Under the pieces are notes generated by a model. It did not search any database, was not told the DNA's origin, and saw only the letters and a program-made list of their open reading frames with translations. From Streptomyces niger (GTDB lineage Bacteria; Actinomycetota; Actinomycetes; Streptomycetales; Streptomycetaceae): a stretch of 64,000 nucleotides of DNA. Of this stretch, positions 44,399 through 52,835 are shown one piece after another (positions within the stretch are counted from its first letter, which is position 1; every line of letters begins with the position of its first letter). Position numbers and translations under genes: made by a program. The stretch spans positions 1 to 64,000 of the forward strand of contig NZ_JOFQ01000034.1 in assembly GCF_000718305.1 (NCBI RefSeq), written 5' to 3'.

Positions 44399-46282
44399 GT
44401 GGAAGGTCTCGACACACTCACCAGCGCGCTGGCGCGGCGGACGCCCGAGCGGCTCGCCGTGCTGCTTGCCCGGCATGCCGAGCCGCTCTCGCGTCGGCCG
44501 GCTCCCGCACGGCTCCGGGAACTGGCCGCCTCCCTCTGGTCGTACGAAACGCTCCACCAAGTGGTGCTCGGGCTCGACAAGCCGGGGCTGCACGTACTGG
44601 CCGTGACCGCGCGGCTCAGCCAGGAGCGCGCCCGGCAGGAGGCGCACGGGCCGGCGGCGCCCGAGCCGGGCACCGGGTACCAGTCCCTCATGGCCCACCG
44701 GCTGGCCTTCCCGGATCTCGCGGCGGAGCCGGTGCCGGTGGCCGAGGTGTACGCGGCCCTGACAGCGGCCGGGCACGGTGGCGACGCGGACCGTGAGGCC
44801 ATCGGGGCGGCGCTGGAGGGGCTGTACGAGGTGGCGCTCGCCGCGCCGACGGAGGACGGCCGGGTCGTCGTCCCACCGCGTACGGCGCAGTTGATCGGCG
44901 GGCGTGATCTCGGGGAGTTCGAAGCCGCGCCGTCAGTCGAGGAGACCGCCCAGGCCCCCGACCCCGCCCCCGAGCAAGCGTTGATCGCCGAGTCGCAGGC
45001 TGCGGCTGCCGGGCTCGGTGGGGCGTTGGAGCGGTTGCTCGCGGCGCTGGCGGTGCAGCCGGCGGCGCTGCGCAAGTCGGGCGGGCCCGCCGTGCGGGAG
45101 ATCAAGCGGCTGGCGAAGGCCGCCGGCACGTCCGAGCCGCGTACCCGGCTCCTCCTGGACCTCCTGCTCGCGGCCGATCTGATCGCGCTGACCCGCACGC
45201 CCACCGGAACCGTCGCGCTGCCCACCGGCGGTTACGACGACTGGCTCGCGCTGCCGCCCGGGGAGCGGCTGGTGCCCGTCCTCACCGCGTGGGCCGGGCA
45301 CTGGGCGATCGCGACATGGACGCCGTTCGGGGAGGCCCCGACTGCTCTGGAGCGCGGCGACGACCGCCGGGCCCCCGCGCTGCGCCACGGACTGCTCGCC
45401 GCGCTCGCCACCTGCACGGAGGGCGGGGCGGGCCGCGGCGTGCCGGTCCCCGCGCTGGATGCGCCCTCGCTGGAGGCGCTGCGGCCGTTGATCGCGGTCA
45501 CGGCGTGGCACCGTCCGCTGGCCGTTGCCGACGAGCCGCTGATCCTGGAACGCGCCGCCCACACGCTCGACGAGGCCGCCTTCCTCGGGCTCGTCGCGTA
45601 CGGGACGCTCACGCCGCTCGGCCGGGCTCTCCTGCGTACGGAGACGGACGCCGACCCCGCGCCGTTGCGCGGGGCGCTGCGGTCGCTGCTTCCACCCCCG
45701 CTCGAACAGGCCCTCTTCCAGGGCGATCTGACGGCAGTCGTGCCGGGGCCGCCCTCCACGGCGCTGTCCACGCTGCTCGCGCTCGTCGCCGACCGGGAGT
45801 CCGAGGACAGTGCCACCGCGTGGCGGTTCAGCGGCGCGTCCGTCCGGCGGGCACTGGACGCGGGCCGCACGGCGGACGCGCTGATCGAGGACCTCACCGC
45901 GGTGTCCGCCACGGGGCCGCTGCCGCACCCGCTCACGTACCTGATCAAGGACACGGCGCGCACGCACGGGCGCATCCGGGTCGTACGCGCCGGCTGCTGC
46001 ATCCGTTCCGACGACCCCGCCCTCGTGGCGGAGCTGGCCGCCCACCGGGCGCTGCGCGACCTGGGACTGCGGGCGATCGCGCCGACCGTGCTGGTCAGCG
46101 CGCAGGAGCCCGGGCCCACCCTGGAGGCGCTGCGTGCGGCCGGTTATGCCCCGGCCCTCGAAGCCGAGACCGGGACGACCGTCGTCGAACGCGCGCCGAC
46201 GCATCGCAGTCGGGCGCCGCTCCGCAAGCCCGCCGATCATCTCGCCGTGGCTCGGCGGCTGTTGGACGGCGAGTCGGAGTGA
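44399..46282 (+). CDS. Helicase-associated (XPB/Ssl2 N-terminal-like, Helicase_C_3) protein
   Basis: A 627-aa protein without Walker motifs. It matches the actinobacterial family annotated as helicase-associated or helicase C-terminal domain protein (PF13625-like), which resembles the damage-recognition part of XPB. Repeating winged-helix-like segments can be seen (LGGALERLLAALAVQPAALR, KRLAKAAGTSEPRTRLLLDL). The C-terminal part LIEDLTAVSATGPLPHPLTY and YLIKDTARTHGRIRVVRAG is the most conserved stretch. It ends in a short basic tail. It lacks ATPase motifs, so it should act with a partner such as the upstream SNF2 ATPase. It begins 9 bp after the SWIM stop. Confidence 0.8.
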   Translation: MEGLDTLTSALARRTPERLAVLLARHAEPLSRRPAPARLRELAASLWSYETLHQVVLGLDKPGLHVLAVTARLSQERARQEAHGPAAPEPGTGYQSLMAHRLAFPDLAAEPVPVAEVYAALTAAGHGGDADREAIGAALEGLYEVALAAPTEDGRVVVPPRTAQLIGGRDLGEFEAAPSVEETAQAPDPAPEQALIAESQAAAAGLGGALERLLAALAVQPAALRKSGGPAVREIKRLAKAAGTSEPRTRLLLDLLLAADLIALTRTPTGTVALPTGGYDDWLALPPGERLVPVLTAWAGHWAIATWTPFGEAPTALERGDDRRAPALRHGLLAALATCTEGGAGRGVPVPALDAPSLEALRPLIAVTAWHRPLAVADEPLILERAAHTLDEAAFLGLVAYGTLTPLGRALLRTETDADPAPLRGALRSLLPPPLEQALFQGDLTAVVPGPPSTALSTLLALVADRESEDSATAWRFSGASVRRALDAGRTADALIEDLTAVSATGPLPHPLTYLIKDTARTHGRIRVVRAGCCIRSDDPALVAELAAHRALRDLGLRAIAPTVLVSAQEPGPTLEALRAAGYAPALEAETGTTVVERAPTHRSRAPLRKPADHLAVARRLLDGESE

Positions 46283-46319
46283 GGGCGTGGGCGGGGGCGT
46301 GACGGGGAGGGAGAGAGCC

Positions 46320-46347
46320 CTCCGGCCGGCTGTCCGTGCGGCCGGAG
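46320..46347 (+). terminator. Terminator after the SNF2-SWIM-helicase-associated genes
   Basis: CTCCGGCCG and CGGCCGGAG form a perfect 9-bp stem with a 10-nt loop. Outer GGGAGG/CCTCCC can extend it. It lies 38 bp past the stop. Confidence 0.7.
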
Positions 46348-46430
46348 AGCCTCCCACATCATGATCAACTAAGCGGCGCACGAGGTCAACGACGTGCCCG
46401 GCCGGCCGGTCGCTCCGGCAGAATGGTGGG

Positions 46431-47084
46431 GTGCGGCTGGAAGCGATCACATGGGAACGGCTGACCGACGCGCTCGCGGAGGAGGCGGCGGGCAGGACGG
46501 CACAGGACGGCAGCCCGTGGCTGCGCGTGGGCATCGACGCAGCCCCTGCCGCGCGCCCCGGCGACTTGGCCGGGCGGCTCGCCGAAGCGTTGCGGCTGCG
46601 CGGCCGGTTCGTGCAGAAGAGCGGCACCTACGGGTTCCTGCGGCCGGCGTCGCTGCGGCTGGAGTACGGGCGGCACGACCCGGACGCGTACTACGGCGAG
46701 TGGTTCGACCGGCAGGCGCTGTGGCGGGAGGTGTTCAACCCGCTGGAGCCCGGCGGCAGCGGCCGCATCCTGCCGGACCTGTGGGACCCCGAGCGCGACC
46801 GGGCGACGCGCAGTCCGTACGTCTCGCTGCCGCCCGGCGGTGTCCTGGTGCTGCACGGCCCGCTGCTGCTCGGACACTGGTTCCCGTTCGACCTGACCGT
46901 GCACCTCGGACTGTCCGAGGGCGCGCTTCGGCGGCGTACGGAAGAGGGCGAGCGGTGGACGCTGCCGGCGTTCGAGCGGTACGAGACGGAGGTCGCGCCC
47001 CGGGAGGTGGCCGACGTGGTCGTACGGGCCGACGACCCGCGACGCCCCGCATGGGGTGGTATCGGTGCACACGGGGGAGCGTGA
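46431..47084 (+). CDS. Uridine-kinase-like protein with degenerate P-loop
   Basis: A 217-aa protein of the Streptomyces family annotated as uridine kinase. The frame RVGIDAAPAARPGDLAGRLAEALRLRG stands where the nucleotide-binding loop would be, but the G-x4-GK-S/T Walker A is absent. The remainder is conserved: SGTYGFLRPASLRLEYGRHD, PDAYYGEWFDRQALWREVFN, GVLVLHGPLLLGHWFPFDLT and VVVRADDPRRPAW. The loss of the P-loop lysine makes kinase activity doubtful. A CAGAAT box 6 nt before the GTG suggests a leaderless mRNA. Confidence 0.8.
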   Translation: MRLEAITWERLTDALAEEAAGRTAQDGSPWLRVGIDAAPAARPGDLAGRLAEALRLRGRFVQKSGTYGFLRPASLRLEYGRHDPDAYYGEWFDRQALWREVFNPLEPGGSGRILPDLWDPERDRATRSPYVSLPPGGVLVLHGPLLLGHWFPFDLTVHLGLSEGALRRRTEEGERWTLPAFERYETEVAPREVADVVVRADDPRRPAWGGIGAHGGA

Positions 47085-47167
47085 ACCCGCGCAGCCTCCG
47101 GCGCCCGAGCCCGTGCCTTCGGTAGCCCTCACCGTTCCTTGATCCACTGGCCGTTACCGTGAGGCGC

Positions 47168-47620
47168 ATGGCAATCGATGAAGTGGGCGAACAGGCAGTG
47201 CTGCCGGGCAGCACGGGGCCGACGGCGACTACGGAGGCGCATCCGCGCACGGTCGGCGCGGTCAGGACGGTGTACGCGCCGGACCACGACGGTGATCCGG
47301 ACCCCGGCGAGATCGTGTGGACCTGGGTGCCGTACGAGGAGAACGACGGGCGCGGCAAGGACCGGCCCGTGCTGGTCGTCGCCCGGGAACCGGCGGGCAC
47401 GCTGCTCGCCGTGCAGCTGTCCAGCAAGCGGCACGACGACCACGAGTGGATGGCGATCGGTGCCGGCCCCTGGGACCGCGCCGGGCGGCCCTCGTGGGTC
47501 GACCTGGACCGGGTGCTGCGGGTGCATCCGGACGGGATGCGGCGGGAGGCCTGCGCGCTGGACCGCGGCCGCTTCAACCTGGTCGTGAACCGGCTGCGGG
47601 AGCGATACGGCTGGCGCTGA
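47168..47620 (+). CDS. PemK/MazF-family protein without adjacent antitoxin
   Basis: A 150-aa protein. The PemK/MazF core is PDPGEIVWTWVPYEENDGRG, then KDRPVLVVAREPAG and LAVQLSSKRHDDHEWMAIG, ending SWVDLDRVLRVHPDGMRRE. It has a 45-residue N-terminal extension. MazF toxins are mRNA endoribonucleases, but this member keeps a modified loop, and there is no small antitoxin gene on either side. It may be a domesticated member. TACCGT 7 nt before the ATG suggests leaderless transcription. Confidence 0.82.
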   Translation: MAIDEVGEQAVLPGSTGPTATTEAHPRTVGAVRTVYAPDHDGDPDPGEIVWTWVPYEENDGRGKDRPVLVVAREPAGTLLAVQLSSKRHDDHEWMAIGAGPWDRAGRPSWVDLDRVLRVHPDGMRREACALDRGRFNLVVNRLRERYGWR

Positions 47621-47653
47621 GCCGATGCGGCCGGGTCGGATGCGGCCCGCGCG

Positions 47654-48205
47654 TCATCCGTCGTCGGTCGCCGCCAGGATCTTGAGGACGGTGTTCCAGT
47701 TGCGGGCGGTGGCCGTGACGCCCAGCTTGACGCTCGCCGCGGTGACGGCCACGGCCAGCTGGGAACGGCCGATGCCGCCCGGACACCAGAGGTACAGGTC
47801 GCGGCCGAGCAGCCGGAACGCGTCGGGCGCGTACCCGGCCGCATCCAGGACGTCCAGCGGGGCCGTGTCGGCGGGCGGCTCCGACAGGAACGTGAGGTGC
47901 AGCGTCTTGGGCTCCGCCGCGGCCTGTGGGAAGGGATTGGCCGCCACGGCCGCGGCGAGCTCGTCGCGGGTGCGCACCATGACCGGTACGGGAAAGCCCA
48001 GGGCGTCCGCGAAGCCGGCCTCCAGGCTGCGCGCGGTTTCCTCCGGCGGGGTGCCGGGATCGGCGAAGACGATGTTGCCGGTCTGGAGGAGGACGGTGAC
48101 GTCCTGGAAGCCCAGCTCCGCCATGAGGGCGCGCTGCTGCGCCATGGGGAACTTCCTGTGTCCTCCGACATTGATGCCGCGGAGGAGGGCCACCTGGCGA
48201 GGCAT
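47654..48205 (-). CDS. DUF1697 family protein
   Basis: A 183-aa cytoplasmic protein beginning MPRQVALLRGINVGGHRKFP, the unmistakable DUF1697 opening, followed by GFQDVTVLLQTGNIVFADPG and VMVRTRDELAAAVAANPFPQ. It ends WNTVLKILAATDDG. No biochemical activity is known for the family. The ribosome site GAAAGG precedes the ATG; the frame extends upstream only as a shadow of ogt. Confidence 0.9.
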   Translation of the reverse strand: MPRQVALLRGINVGGHRKFPMAQQRALMAELGFQDVTVLLQTGNIVFADPGTPPEETARSLEAGFADALGFPVPVMVRTRDELAAAVAANPFPQAAAEPKTLHLTFLSEPPADTAPLDVLDAAGYAPDAFRLLGRDLYLWCPGGIGRSQLAVAVTAASVKLGVTATARNWNTVLKILAATDDG

Positions 48206-48309
48206 GGGCGGGACCTTTCGGGAAAGGAGCGGGAGTCCGGGTGGGACGCACGCGGCCGGCGGCTCGGAACAGTGGCTGCCAACGGCTCGGAACAGTCGCC
48301 GCGGTCGGT

Positions 48310-48957
48310 TCAGAACAGCGGCTGCGGGAGCACTCCCTCCAGCGCCAGGAGCTGCCGCTTCGTCTCCAGCCCGCCGCCGAAGCCGCCCAGCCCGCCACCG
48401 CTCTCGACGACGCGGTGGCACGGCACGACGACCGGCAGCGGATTGGAGCCCATCGCGACGCCGACCGCACGCGCGGCGCCCCGCTCCCCGACCCGGTCCG
48501 CCAGGTCCTGATAGCCGACGACCGTGCCGTACGGGACGTGCGCTGCCAGCTCGCGGAGCACCCGCTCGTTGAACCCCGAGGACAGCGACCAGTCCAGCGG
48601 AACCGTGAACTCCCGCAGCTCTCCGGCGAAGTACGCGACGAGCTCCGCGGCGGCGGTGTCCACGGCCGGTATCGCGGCGACCGGCTCGGGGCCGAACGCG
48701 CCGCGCAGCCGGGCGAGCGACCGGGCCCGGGCCCGCTCGTCGGCGTGGAAGACGACCATGGCCAGCCCTGCGCCGGTCCCCGCGAGCAGGAGCGGACCGA
48801 TGGGGGTGTCCAGCATGCGCCAGGCCCACTCGCGCGGCGGCCGGACCGGCGTCTGCGCGCCGTCGCGCGCGGCCGCCGGGGCCGGGCCGGTGCGCTCGGT
48901 GGCGGACGCGTCGGCGGTCGCCGTCGCGGGGATTTCGCGTTCCTCGGAAATCGTCAC
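48310..48957 (-). CDS. ogt: Methylated-DNA-[protein]-cysteine S-methyltransferase
   Basis: A 215-aa suicide repair protein that removes O6-alkyl groups from guanine. The active site PVVVPCHRVVESGG contains the acceptor cysteine in PCHRV; the helix-turn-helix AAHVPYGTVVGYQDLADRVG and the asparagine hinge AMGSNPLPV precede it. The first 45 residues are an Ala/Thr-rich extension. The GTG start lies 6 nt after a TAGGCT box, so the mRNA is probably leaderless and damage-induced. Confidence 0.95.
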   Translation of the reverse strand: MTISEEREIPATATADASATERTGPAPAAARDGAQTPVRPPREWAWRMLDTPIGPLLLAGTGAGLAMVVFHADERARARSLARLRGAFGPEPVAAIPAVDTAAAELVAYFAGELREFTVPLDWSLSSGFNERVLRELAAHVPYGTVVGYQDLADRVGERGAARAVGVAMGSNPLPVVVPCHRVVESGGGLGGFGGGLETKRQLLALEGVLPQPLF

Positions 48958-48963
48958 GGCTTC

Positions 48964-48986
48964 AGCCTAGGGCCGCCCACCGACAA
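48964..48986 (-). promoter_or_regulatory. RecA-NDp/PafBC-type damage promoter of ogt
   Basis: On the minus strand TTGTCGGTGG, 7 nt and TAGGCT match the actinobacterial LexA-independent damage promoter at every defined position. The -10 ends 6 nt before the GTG start. Confidence 0.7.
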
Positions 48987-49050
48987 TCGCCGTGGGGAGC
49001 GGAAATGCCGGTCACCGCTCCCGACGGCTGGGGCCTCAGCCCCGGAAACA

Positions 49051-49071
49051 CCCGGCCCTTACGCGGCCGGG
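49051..49071 (-). terminator. Hairpin overlapping the end of the glycerophosphodiesterase gene
   Basis: CCCGGCC and GGCCGGG pair around a 7-nt loop that contains the stop codon of the minus-strand gene. A smaller GGGGC/GCCCC hairpin follows at 49030-49043. Confidence 0.45.
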
Positions 49072-49955
49072 ACCTGGAACCCGGCGTCCTTCACGGCGTC
49101 CCGTACGACGTCCGGCTTGTTGGTGATGATGCCGTCCACGCCCCAGCCCGCGACCTTCTTCGCCGTGGCCGCGTCGTTGACGGTCCAGGTGTAGACCTCC
49201 AGCGGGCGCCCGTGCGCGCCCTCGAAGGCGTGCACGGCCGAGACGTAGGCCATGTTGATCGAGGTGTGGCTGGGGTTGATCTGGTCGGTGAACTGCGCGT
49301 ACTTGGGCAGGTCGGCGACGGCCGGGGTGCCGAGGAAGCCCGTCTTGATGTCCGGCCGCAGCTCGTGCACCTTCTTGACCGAGTCACCGTTGAAGCTCTG
49401 GATGATCAGCCGGCGCTTCACGTGCTGCCGGTCCATCCAGCCCTCGCGCCGCAGCTCCTTGATGGTCTGCGCCTCGATGCCCGGGTAGAGCTCGGGGGAC
49501 TTCAGCTCCAGAAGCAGCTTCTGGTGGTTGTGGCTGACCGCGTCCATGTAGCGCTCCAGCGTGGGGACCCGCTCGCCCTTGAACTTCTCGCCGAACCAGC
49601 TGCCGGCGTCCAGCTTGCGGATCTCGCCGAGGGTGAAGTCGGAGATCTTCCACGGAGAGCGGTTCGGGTACAGCTCCTCGACGTTCGTGGTGCGGTTGAG
49701 CGTCGTGTCGTGCATGACGATCAACTTGCCGTCCTTGGTGCGCTGGACGTCGTTCTCCACCCAGTCGATGCCCATGCGGTGCGCCGCGTTGATCGAGGCG
49801 ATGGTGTTCTCGGGCGCGTACGCCGAGGCTCCTCGGTGTGCCACGGTGACCGGTCTGTGCGGGTGGTCCGCGGCCTGGGCGGCGGCAGCGGGGAGGCTGA
49901 ACGCCGTCAGCCCTACGAGCGCGCCGGTAACGGCGGCAACAGGCCGAATGTGCAT
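49059..49955 (-). CDS. glpQ: Secreted glycerophosphodiester phosphodiesterase
   Basis: A 298-aa exported enzyme that cleaves glycerophosphodiesters to glycerol-3-phosphate and an alcohol. The signal peptide (AAVTGALVGLTAFSLPAAAA) is followed by the GDPD core: VTVAHRGASAYAPENTIASI, IDWVENDVQRTKDGKLIVMHD (the acidic metal and histidine residues) and LLLELKSPELYPG. The C-terminal VYTWTVNDAATAKKVAGWGV and DGIITNKPDVV complete the TIM barrel. In Streptomyces such genes often belong to the phosphate-starvation regulon, and a PHO-box-like triple repeat lies upstream. Gene symbol is by family. Confidence 0.92.
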   Translation of the reverse strand: MHIRPVAAVTGALVGLTAFSLPAAAAQAADHPHRPVTVAHRGASAYAPENTIASINAAHRMGIDWVENDVQRTKDGKLIVMHDTTLNRTTNVEELYPNRSPWKISDFTLGEIRKLDAGSWFGEKFKGERVPTLERYMDAVSHNHQKLLLELKSPELYPGIEAQTIKELRREGWMDRQHVKRRLIIQSFNGDSVKKVHELRPDIKTGFLGTPAVADLPKYAQFTDQINPSHTSINMAYVSAVHAFEGAHGRPLEVYTWTVNDAATAKKVAGWGVDGIITNKPDVVRDAVKDAGFQVPAA

Positions 49956-50020
49956 ACGGACTCCTCGGATTCGTCGGCAGCGGGGGGTGGTCGGCGGCAG
50001 GTTCCCAGCGAGGGTGTACT

Positions 50021-50053
50021 GGAAGATAGGTCAGAGATGGACATAAATTGAAC
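50021..50053 (-). promoter_or_regulatory. Candidate PHO box (three 11-nt units)
   Basis: On the minus strand three successive 11-nt units read GTTCAATTTAT, GTCCATCTCTG and ACCTATCTTCC. The first two fit the PhoP direct-repeat consensus GTTCAYC-- with few changes, and the third is weaker. The box is 66-98 nt before the glycerophosphodiesterase start. The rest of the 49956-50378 spacer shows no gene. Confidence 0.5.
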
Positions 50054-50348
50054 GAGAAGTGTCGTGTGTCCTGGGTTTGGGACCGTCCGGGGTGGATTTG
50101 TGGGGTGTGGCCGCGCAACGGGAGTTCTGGTCGCGCCCGGGAAACCGCCGCTTGACCGGCGTTCGAGGGTCCCTGGTGGCAGATCGTCGCCTTTTCATCC
50201 ATCGACTGCTTTGGCTGGTTCATCCCTTACCTGTCGCCGCTGCCTCGCATAGGCGGGCGGTGGCGCAGCCCGCAGGGATGGATCAGGCGTCGTTACGGCG
50301 AGTGCCCGGGTGTTCGCTCCATGTCGTCCTCGGCGTCACGGGCCCCGG

Positions 50349-50371
50349 TTGTCAGTGGCGGGTCGTACGGT
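50349..50371 (+). promoter_or_regulatory. RecA-NDp/PafBC-type damage promoter of uvrB
   Basis: TTGTCAGTGG, 7 nt and TACGGT form a full match to the damage promoter. The -10 ends 7 nt before the ATG, so transcription should begin at or next to the A of the start codon. Confidence 0.75.
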
Positions 50372-50378
50372 GGGTGAC

Positions 50379-52520
50379 ATGCGGCCCGTTTCCCACATCG
50401 AACGCACGGTGGCGCCTTTCGAGGTCGTCAGTCCCTATCAGCCCAGCGGCGATCAGCCGACGGCCATCGCCGAGCTGGAGCAGCGCATCCGAGGCGGTGA
50501 GAAGGACGTCGTCCTGCTGGGCGCGACCGGCACCGGCAAGTCGGCGACGACCGCGTGGATGATCGAGAAGCTGCAGCGCCCGACCCTGGTCATGGCGCCC
50601 AACAAGACCCTCGCCGCGCAGCTCGCCAACGAATTCCGCGAACTGCTGCCGAACAACGCCGTCGAGTACTTCGTCTCGTACTACGACTACTACCAGCCCG
50701 AGGCCTACGTCCCGCAGTCCGACACGTACATCGAGAAGGACTCCTCGATCAACGAAGAGGTCGAGCGGCTGCGCCACTCCGCGACCAATTCGCTGCTCAC
50801 CCGGCGGGACGTGGTCGTGGTCTCGTCCGTCTCCTGCATCTACGGCCTGGGTACGCCGCAGGAGTACGTCGACCGGATGGTCCCCCTGAAGGTCGGCGAG
50901 GAGATCGACCGCGACCAGCTGCTGCGCCGCTTCGTCGACATCCAGTACACGCGCAACGACGTGTCGTTCACCCGCGGCACCTTCCGGGTGCGCGGCGACA
51001 CCATCGAGATCTTCCCGGTCTACGAAGAGCTCGCCGTCCGCATCGAGATGTTCGGCGACGAGATCGAGGCGCTGTCGACGCTCCACCCGCTCACCGGCGA
51101 GGTCATCAGCGACGACCAGCAGCTGTACGTCTTCCCCGCGAGCCACTACGTGGCGGGCCCCGAGCGCATGGAGAAGGCCATCGCCGGCATCGAGGCCGAG
51201 CTCGCCGACCAGCTCGCCAAGATGGAGAAGCAGGGCAAGCTGCTGGAGGCCCAGCGGCTCCGGATGCGTACGACGTACGACATCGAGATGATGCGGCAGA
51301 TCGGCACCTGCTCCGGCATCGAGAACTACTCGCTGCACATCGACGGCCGCGCGCCGGGCACCGCGCCGAACACCCTCCTGGACTACTTCCCGGAAGACTT
51401 CCTGCTGGTCATCGACGAGTCGCACGTCACCGTGCCGCAGATCGGCGCGATGTACGAGGGTGACGCCTCCCGTAAGCGGACCCTGGTCGACCACGGCTTC
51501 CGGCTGCCGTCCGCGCTGGACAACCGGCCGCTGAAGTGGGAGGAGTTCCAGGAGCGGATCGGGCAGGCCGTCTACCTCTCCGCGACGCCGGGCCAGTACG
51601 AGCTCTCGCGCGGCGACGGCCACGTGGAGCAGATCATCCGCCCGACCGGCCTGGTCGACCCGGAGGTCGTCGTCAAGCCCACCGACGGGCAGATCGACGA
51701 CCTGGTCCACGAGATCCGTACGCGCACGGAGAAGGACGAGCGCGTCCTGGTGACCACGCTCACCAAGAAGATGGCCGAGGATCTCACGGACTACTTCCTG
51801 GAGCTCGGCATCCAGGTGCGCTATCTGCACAGCGACGTGGACACGCTGCGCCGCGTCGAGCTGCTGCGCGAGCTGCGGGCCGGTGAGTACGACGTACTGG
51901 TCGGCATCAACCTCCTCCGGGAGGGCCTGGACCTGCCAGAGGTCTCCCTGGTGGCGATCCTCGACGCCGACAAGGAAGGCTTCCTGCGGTCGGGCACGTC
52001 CCTGATCCAGACGATCGGCCGTGCGGCGCGCAACGTCTCCGGCCAGGTGCACATGTACGCCGACAAGGTCACCCCGGCAATGGCCAAGGCCATCGACGAG
52101 ACCAACCGGCGGCGCGAGAAGCAGCTCGCGTACAACAAGGAACACGGCATCGACCCGCAGCCGCTCCGCAAGAAGATCAACGACATCGTCGCGACGATCG
52201 CGCGCGAGGAGGTCGACACGCAGGAGCTGCTGGGCACGGGATACCGCAAGTCGGCAGACGGCAAGGACGCCAAGGGCAAGGCGCCGGTGCCCGCGCTGGG
52301 TGGCGCGGCGGAGAAGGGCGGCAAGAGCGGCAAGAAAAAGGCTGCCGCCACCCCGACGGACCGGCCCGCGGCCGAGCTCGCCGAGATGATCGAGGAAATG
52401 ACCGAGCGCATGCGGGCGGCCGCCGCTGAGCTCCAGTTCGAGGTCGCTGCCCGGCTGCGCGACGAGGTGGGGGAGCTCAAGAAGGAGCTGCGCCAGATGA
52501 GGGAGGCAGGGCTGAAGTAA
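50379..52520 (+). CDS. uvrB: Excinuclease ABC subunit B
   Basis: A 713-aa nucleotide-excision-repair helicase that verifies damage handed over by UvrA and recruits UvrC. Walker A is [17 protein letters not shown], the beta-hairpin [20 protein letters not shown], motif [20 protein letters not shown], motif [14 protein letters not shown] and motif [13 protein letters not shown]. The C-terminal UVR domain ([20 protein letters not shown]) binds UvrC. A Lys/Gly/Ala linker (about residues 630-665) is longer than in E. coli. The ATG fits a leaderless mRNA; no ribosome site is present. Confidence 0.97.
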   Translation: MRPVSHIERTVAPFEVVSPYQPSGDQPTAIAELEQRIRGGEKDVVLLGATGTGKSATTAWMIEKLQRPTLVMAPNKTLAAQLANEFRELLPNNAVEYFVSYYDYYQPEAYVPQSDTYIEKDSSINEEVERLRHSATNSLLTRRDVVVVSSVSCIYGLGTPQEYVDRMVPLKVGEEIDRDQLLRRFVDIQYTRNDVSFTRGTFRVRGDTIEIFPVYEELAVRIEMFGDEIEALSTLHPLTGEVISDDQQLYVFPASHYVAGPERMEKAIAGIEAELADQLAKMEKQGKLLEAQRLRMRTTYDIEMMRQIGTCSGIENYSLHIDGRAPGTAPNTLLDYFPEDFLLVIDESHVTVPQIGAMYEGDASRKRTLVDHGFRLPSALDNRPLKWEEFQERIGQAVYLSATPGQYELSRGDGHVEQIIRPTGLVDPEVVVKPTDGQIDDLVHEIRTRTEKDERVLVTTLTKKMAEDLTDYFLELGIQVRYLHSDVDTLRRVELLRELRAGEYDVLVGINLLREGLDLPEVSLVAILDADKEGFLRSGTSLIQTIGRAARNVSGQVHMYADKVTPAMAKAIDETNRRREKQLAYNKEHGIDPQPLRKKINDIVATIAREEVDTQELLGTGYRKSADGKDAKGKAPVPALGGAAEKGGKSGKKKAAATPTDRPAAELAEMIEEMTERMRAAAAELQFEVAARLRDEVGELKKELRQMREAGLK

Positions 52521-52669
52521 GCGGGGGAACGGGCAGAACGGTAGGCGTACGGGCGTGGCCTGTACGCCTACCGGCATGTCGAGAGGAAGGCGGGCGCTCC
52601 TTGAACCTGCCCCGACCTGCGTTTTTGCCAAAATCTTTACTTAGCCATGGCGTTCCTTTACTCTCGATG

Positions 52670-52831
52670 GTGCGGAGGGGAGTATTCCCGCAGCGGCGTA
52701 CCCGTCATCACGGATCGGATGGAGATCCCGGGGCGTCGGCCCACAGAGTCGCCGAGCACGGTGCGCGACCTCGGGCGGAAGAGACCTCCGGCAGCGACGA
52801 CGCTGTTGTGTTGTTACGAACCTGCCGGAGG
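52670..52831 (+). ncRNA. yybP-ykoY-like (Mn2+) riboswitch leader of terC
   Basis: The leader has the conserved 5' element GGGGAGTA (52677-52684), a GTCGCCGAG segment (about 52749-52757) and the 3' element GCGGAAGAGACCTCCGGC (about 52775-52792). These match the Mn2+-sensing yybP-ykoY pattern, which is common upstream of TerC/MntP-type exporters. The 3' part CCTCCGGCAG (52785-52794) is a perfect 10-nt complement of CTGCCGGAGG (52822-52831), which overlaps the terC ribosome site. When Mn2+ is low this pairing should block translation; bound aptamer would free it. The spacer 52521-52669 shows no gene. Confidence 0.75.
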
Positions 52832-52835
52832 AGCA

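Noticed and set aside
46100..47168. Antitoxin partner for the MazF-like gene
   Set aside because: The upstream gene is uridine-kinase-like and no short frame with a DNA-binding motif lies close by.
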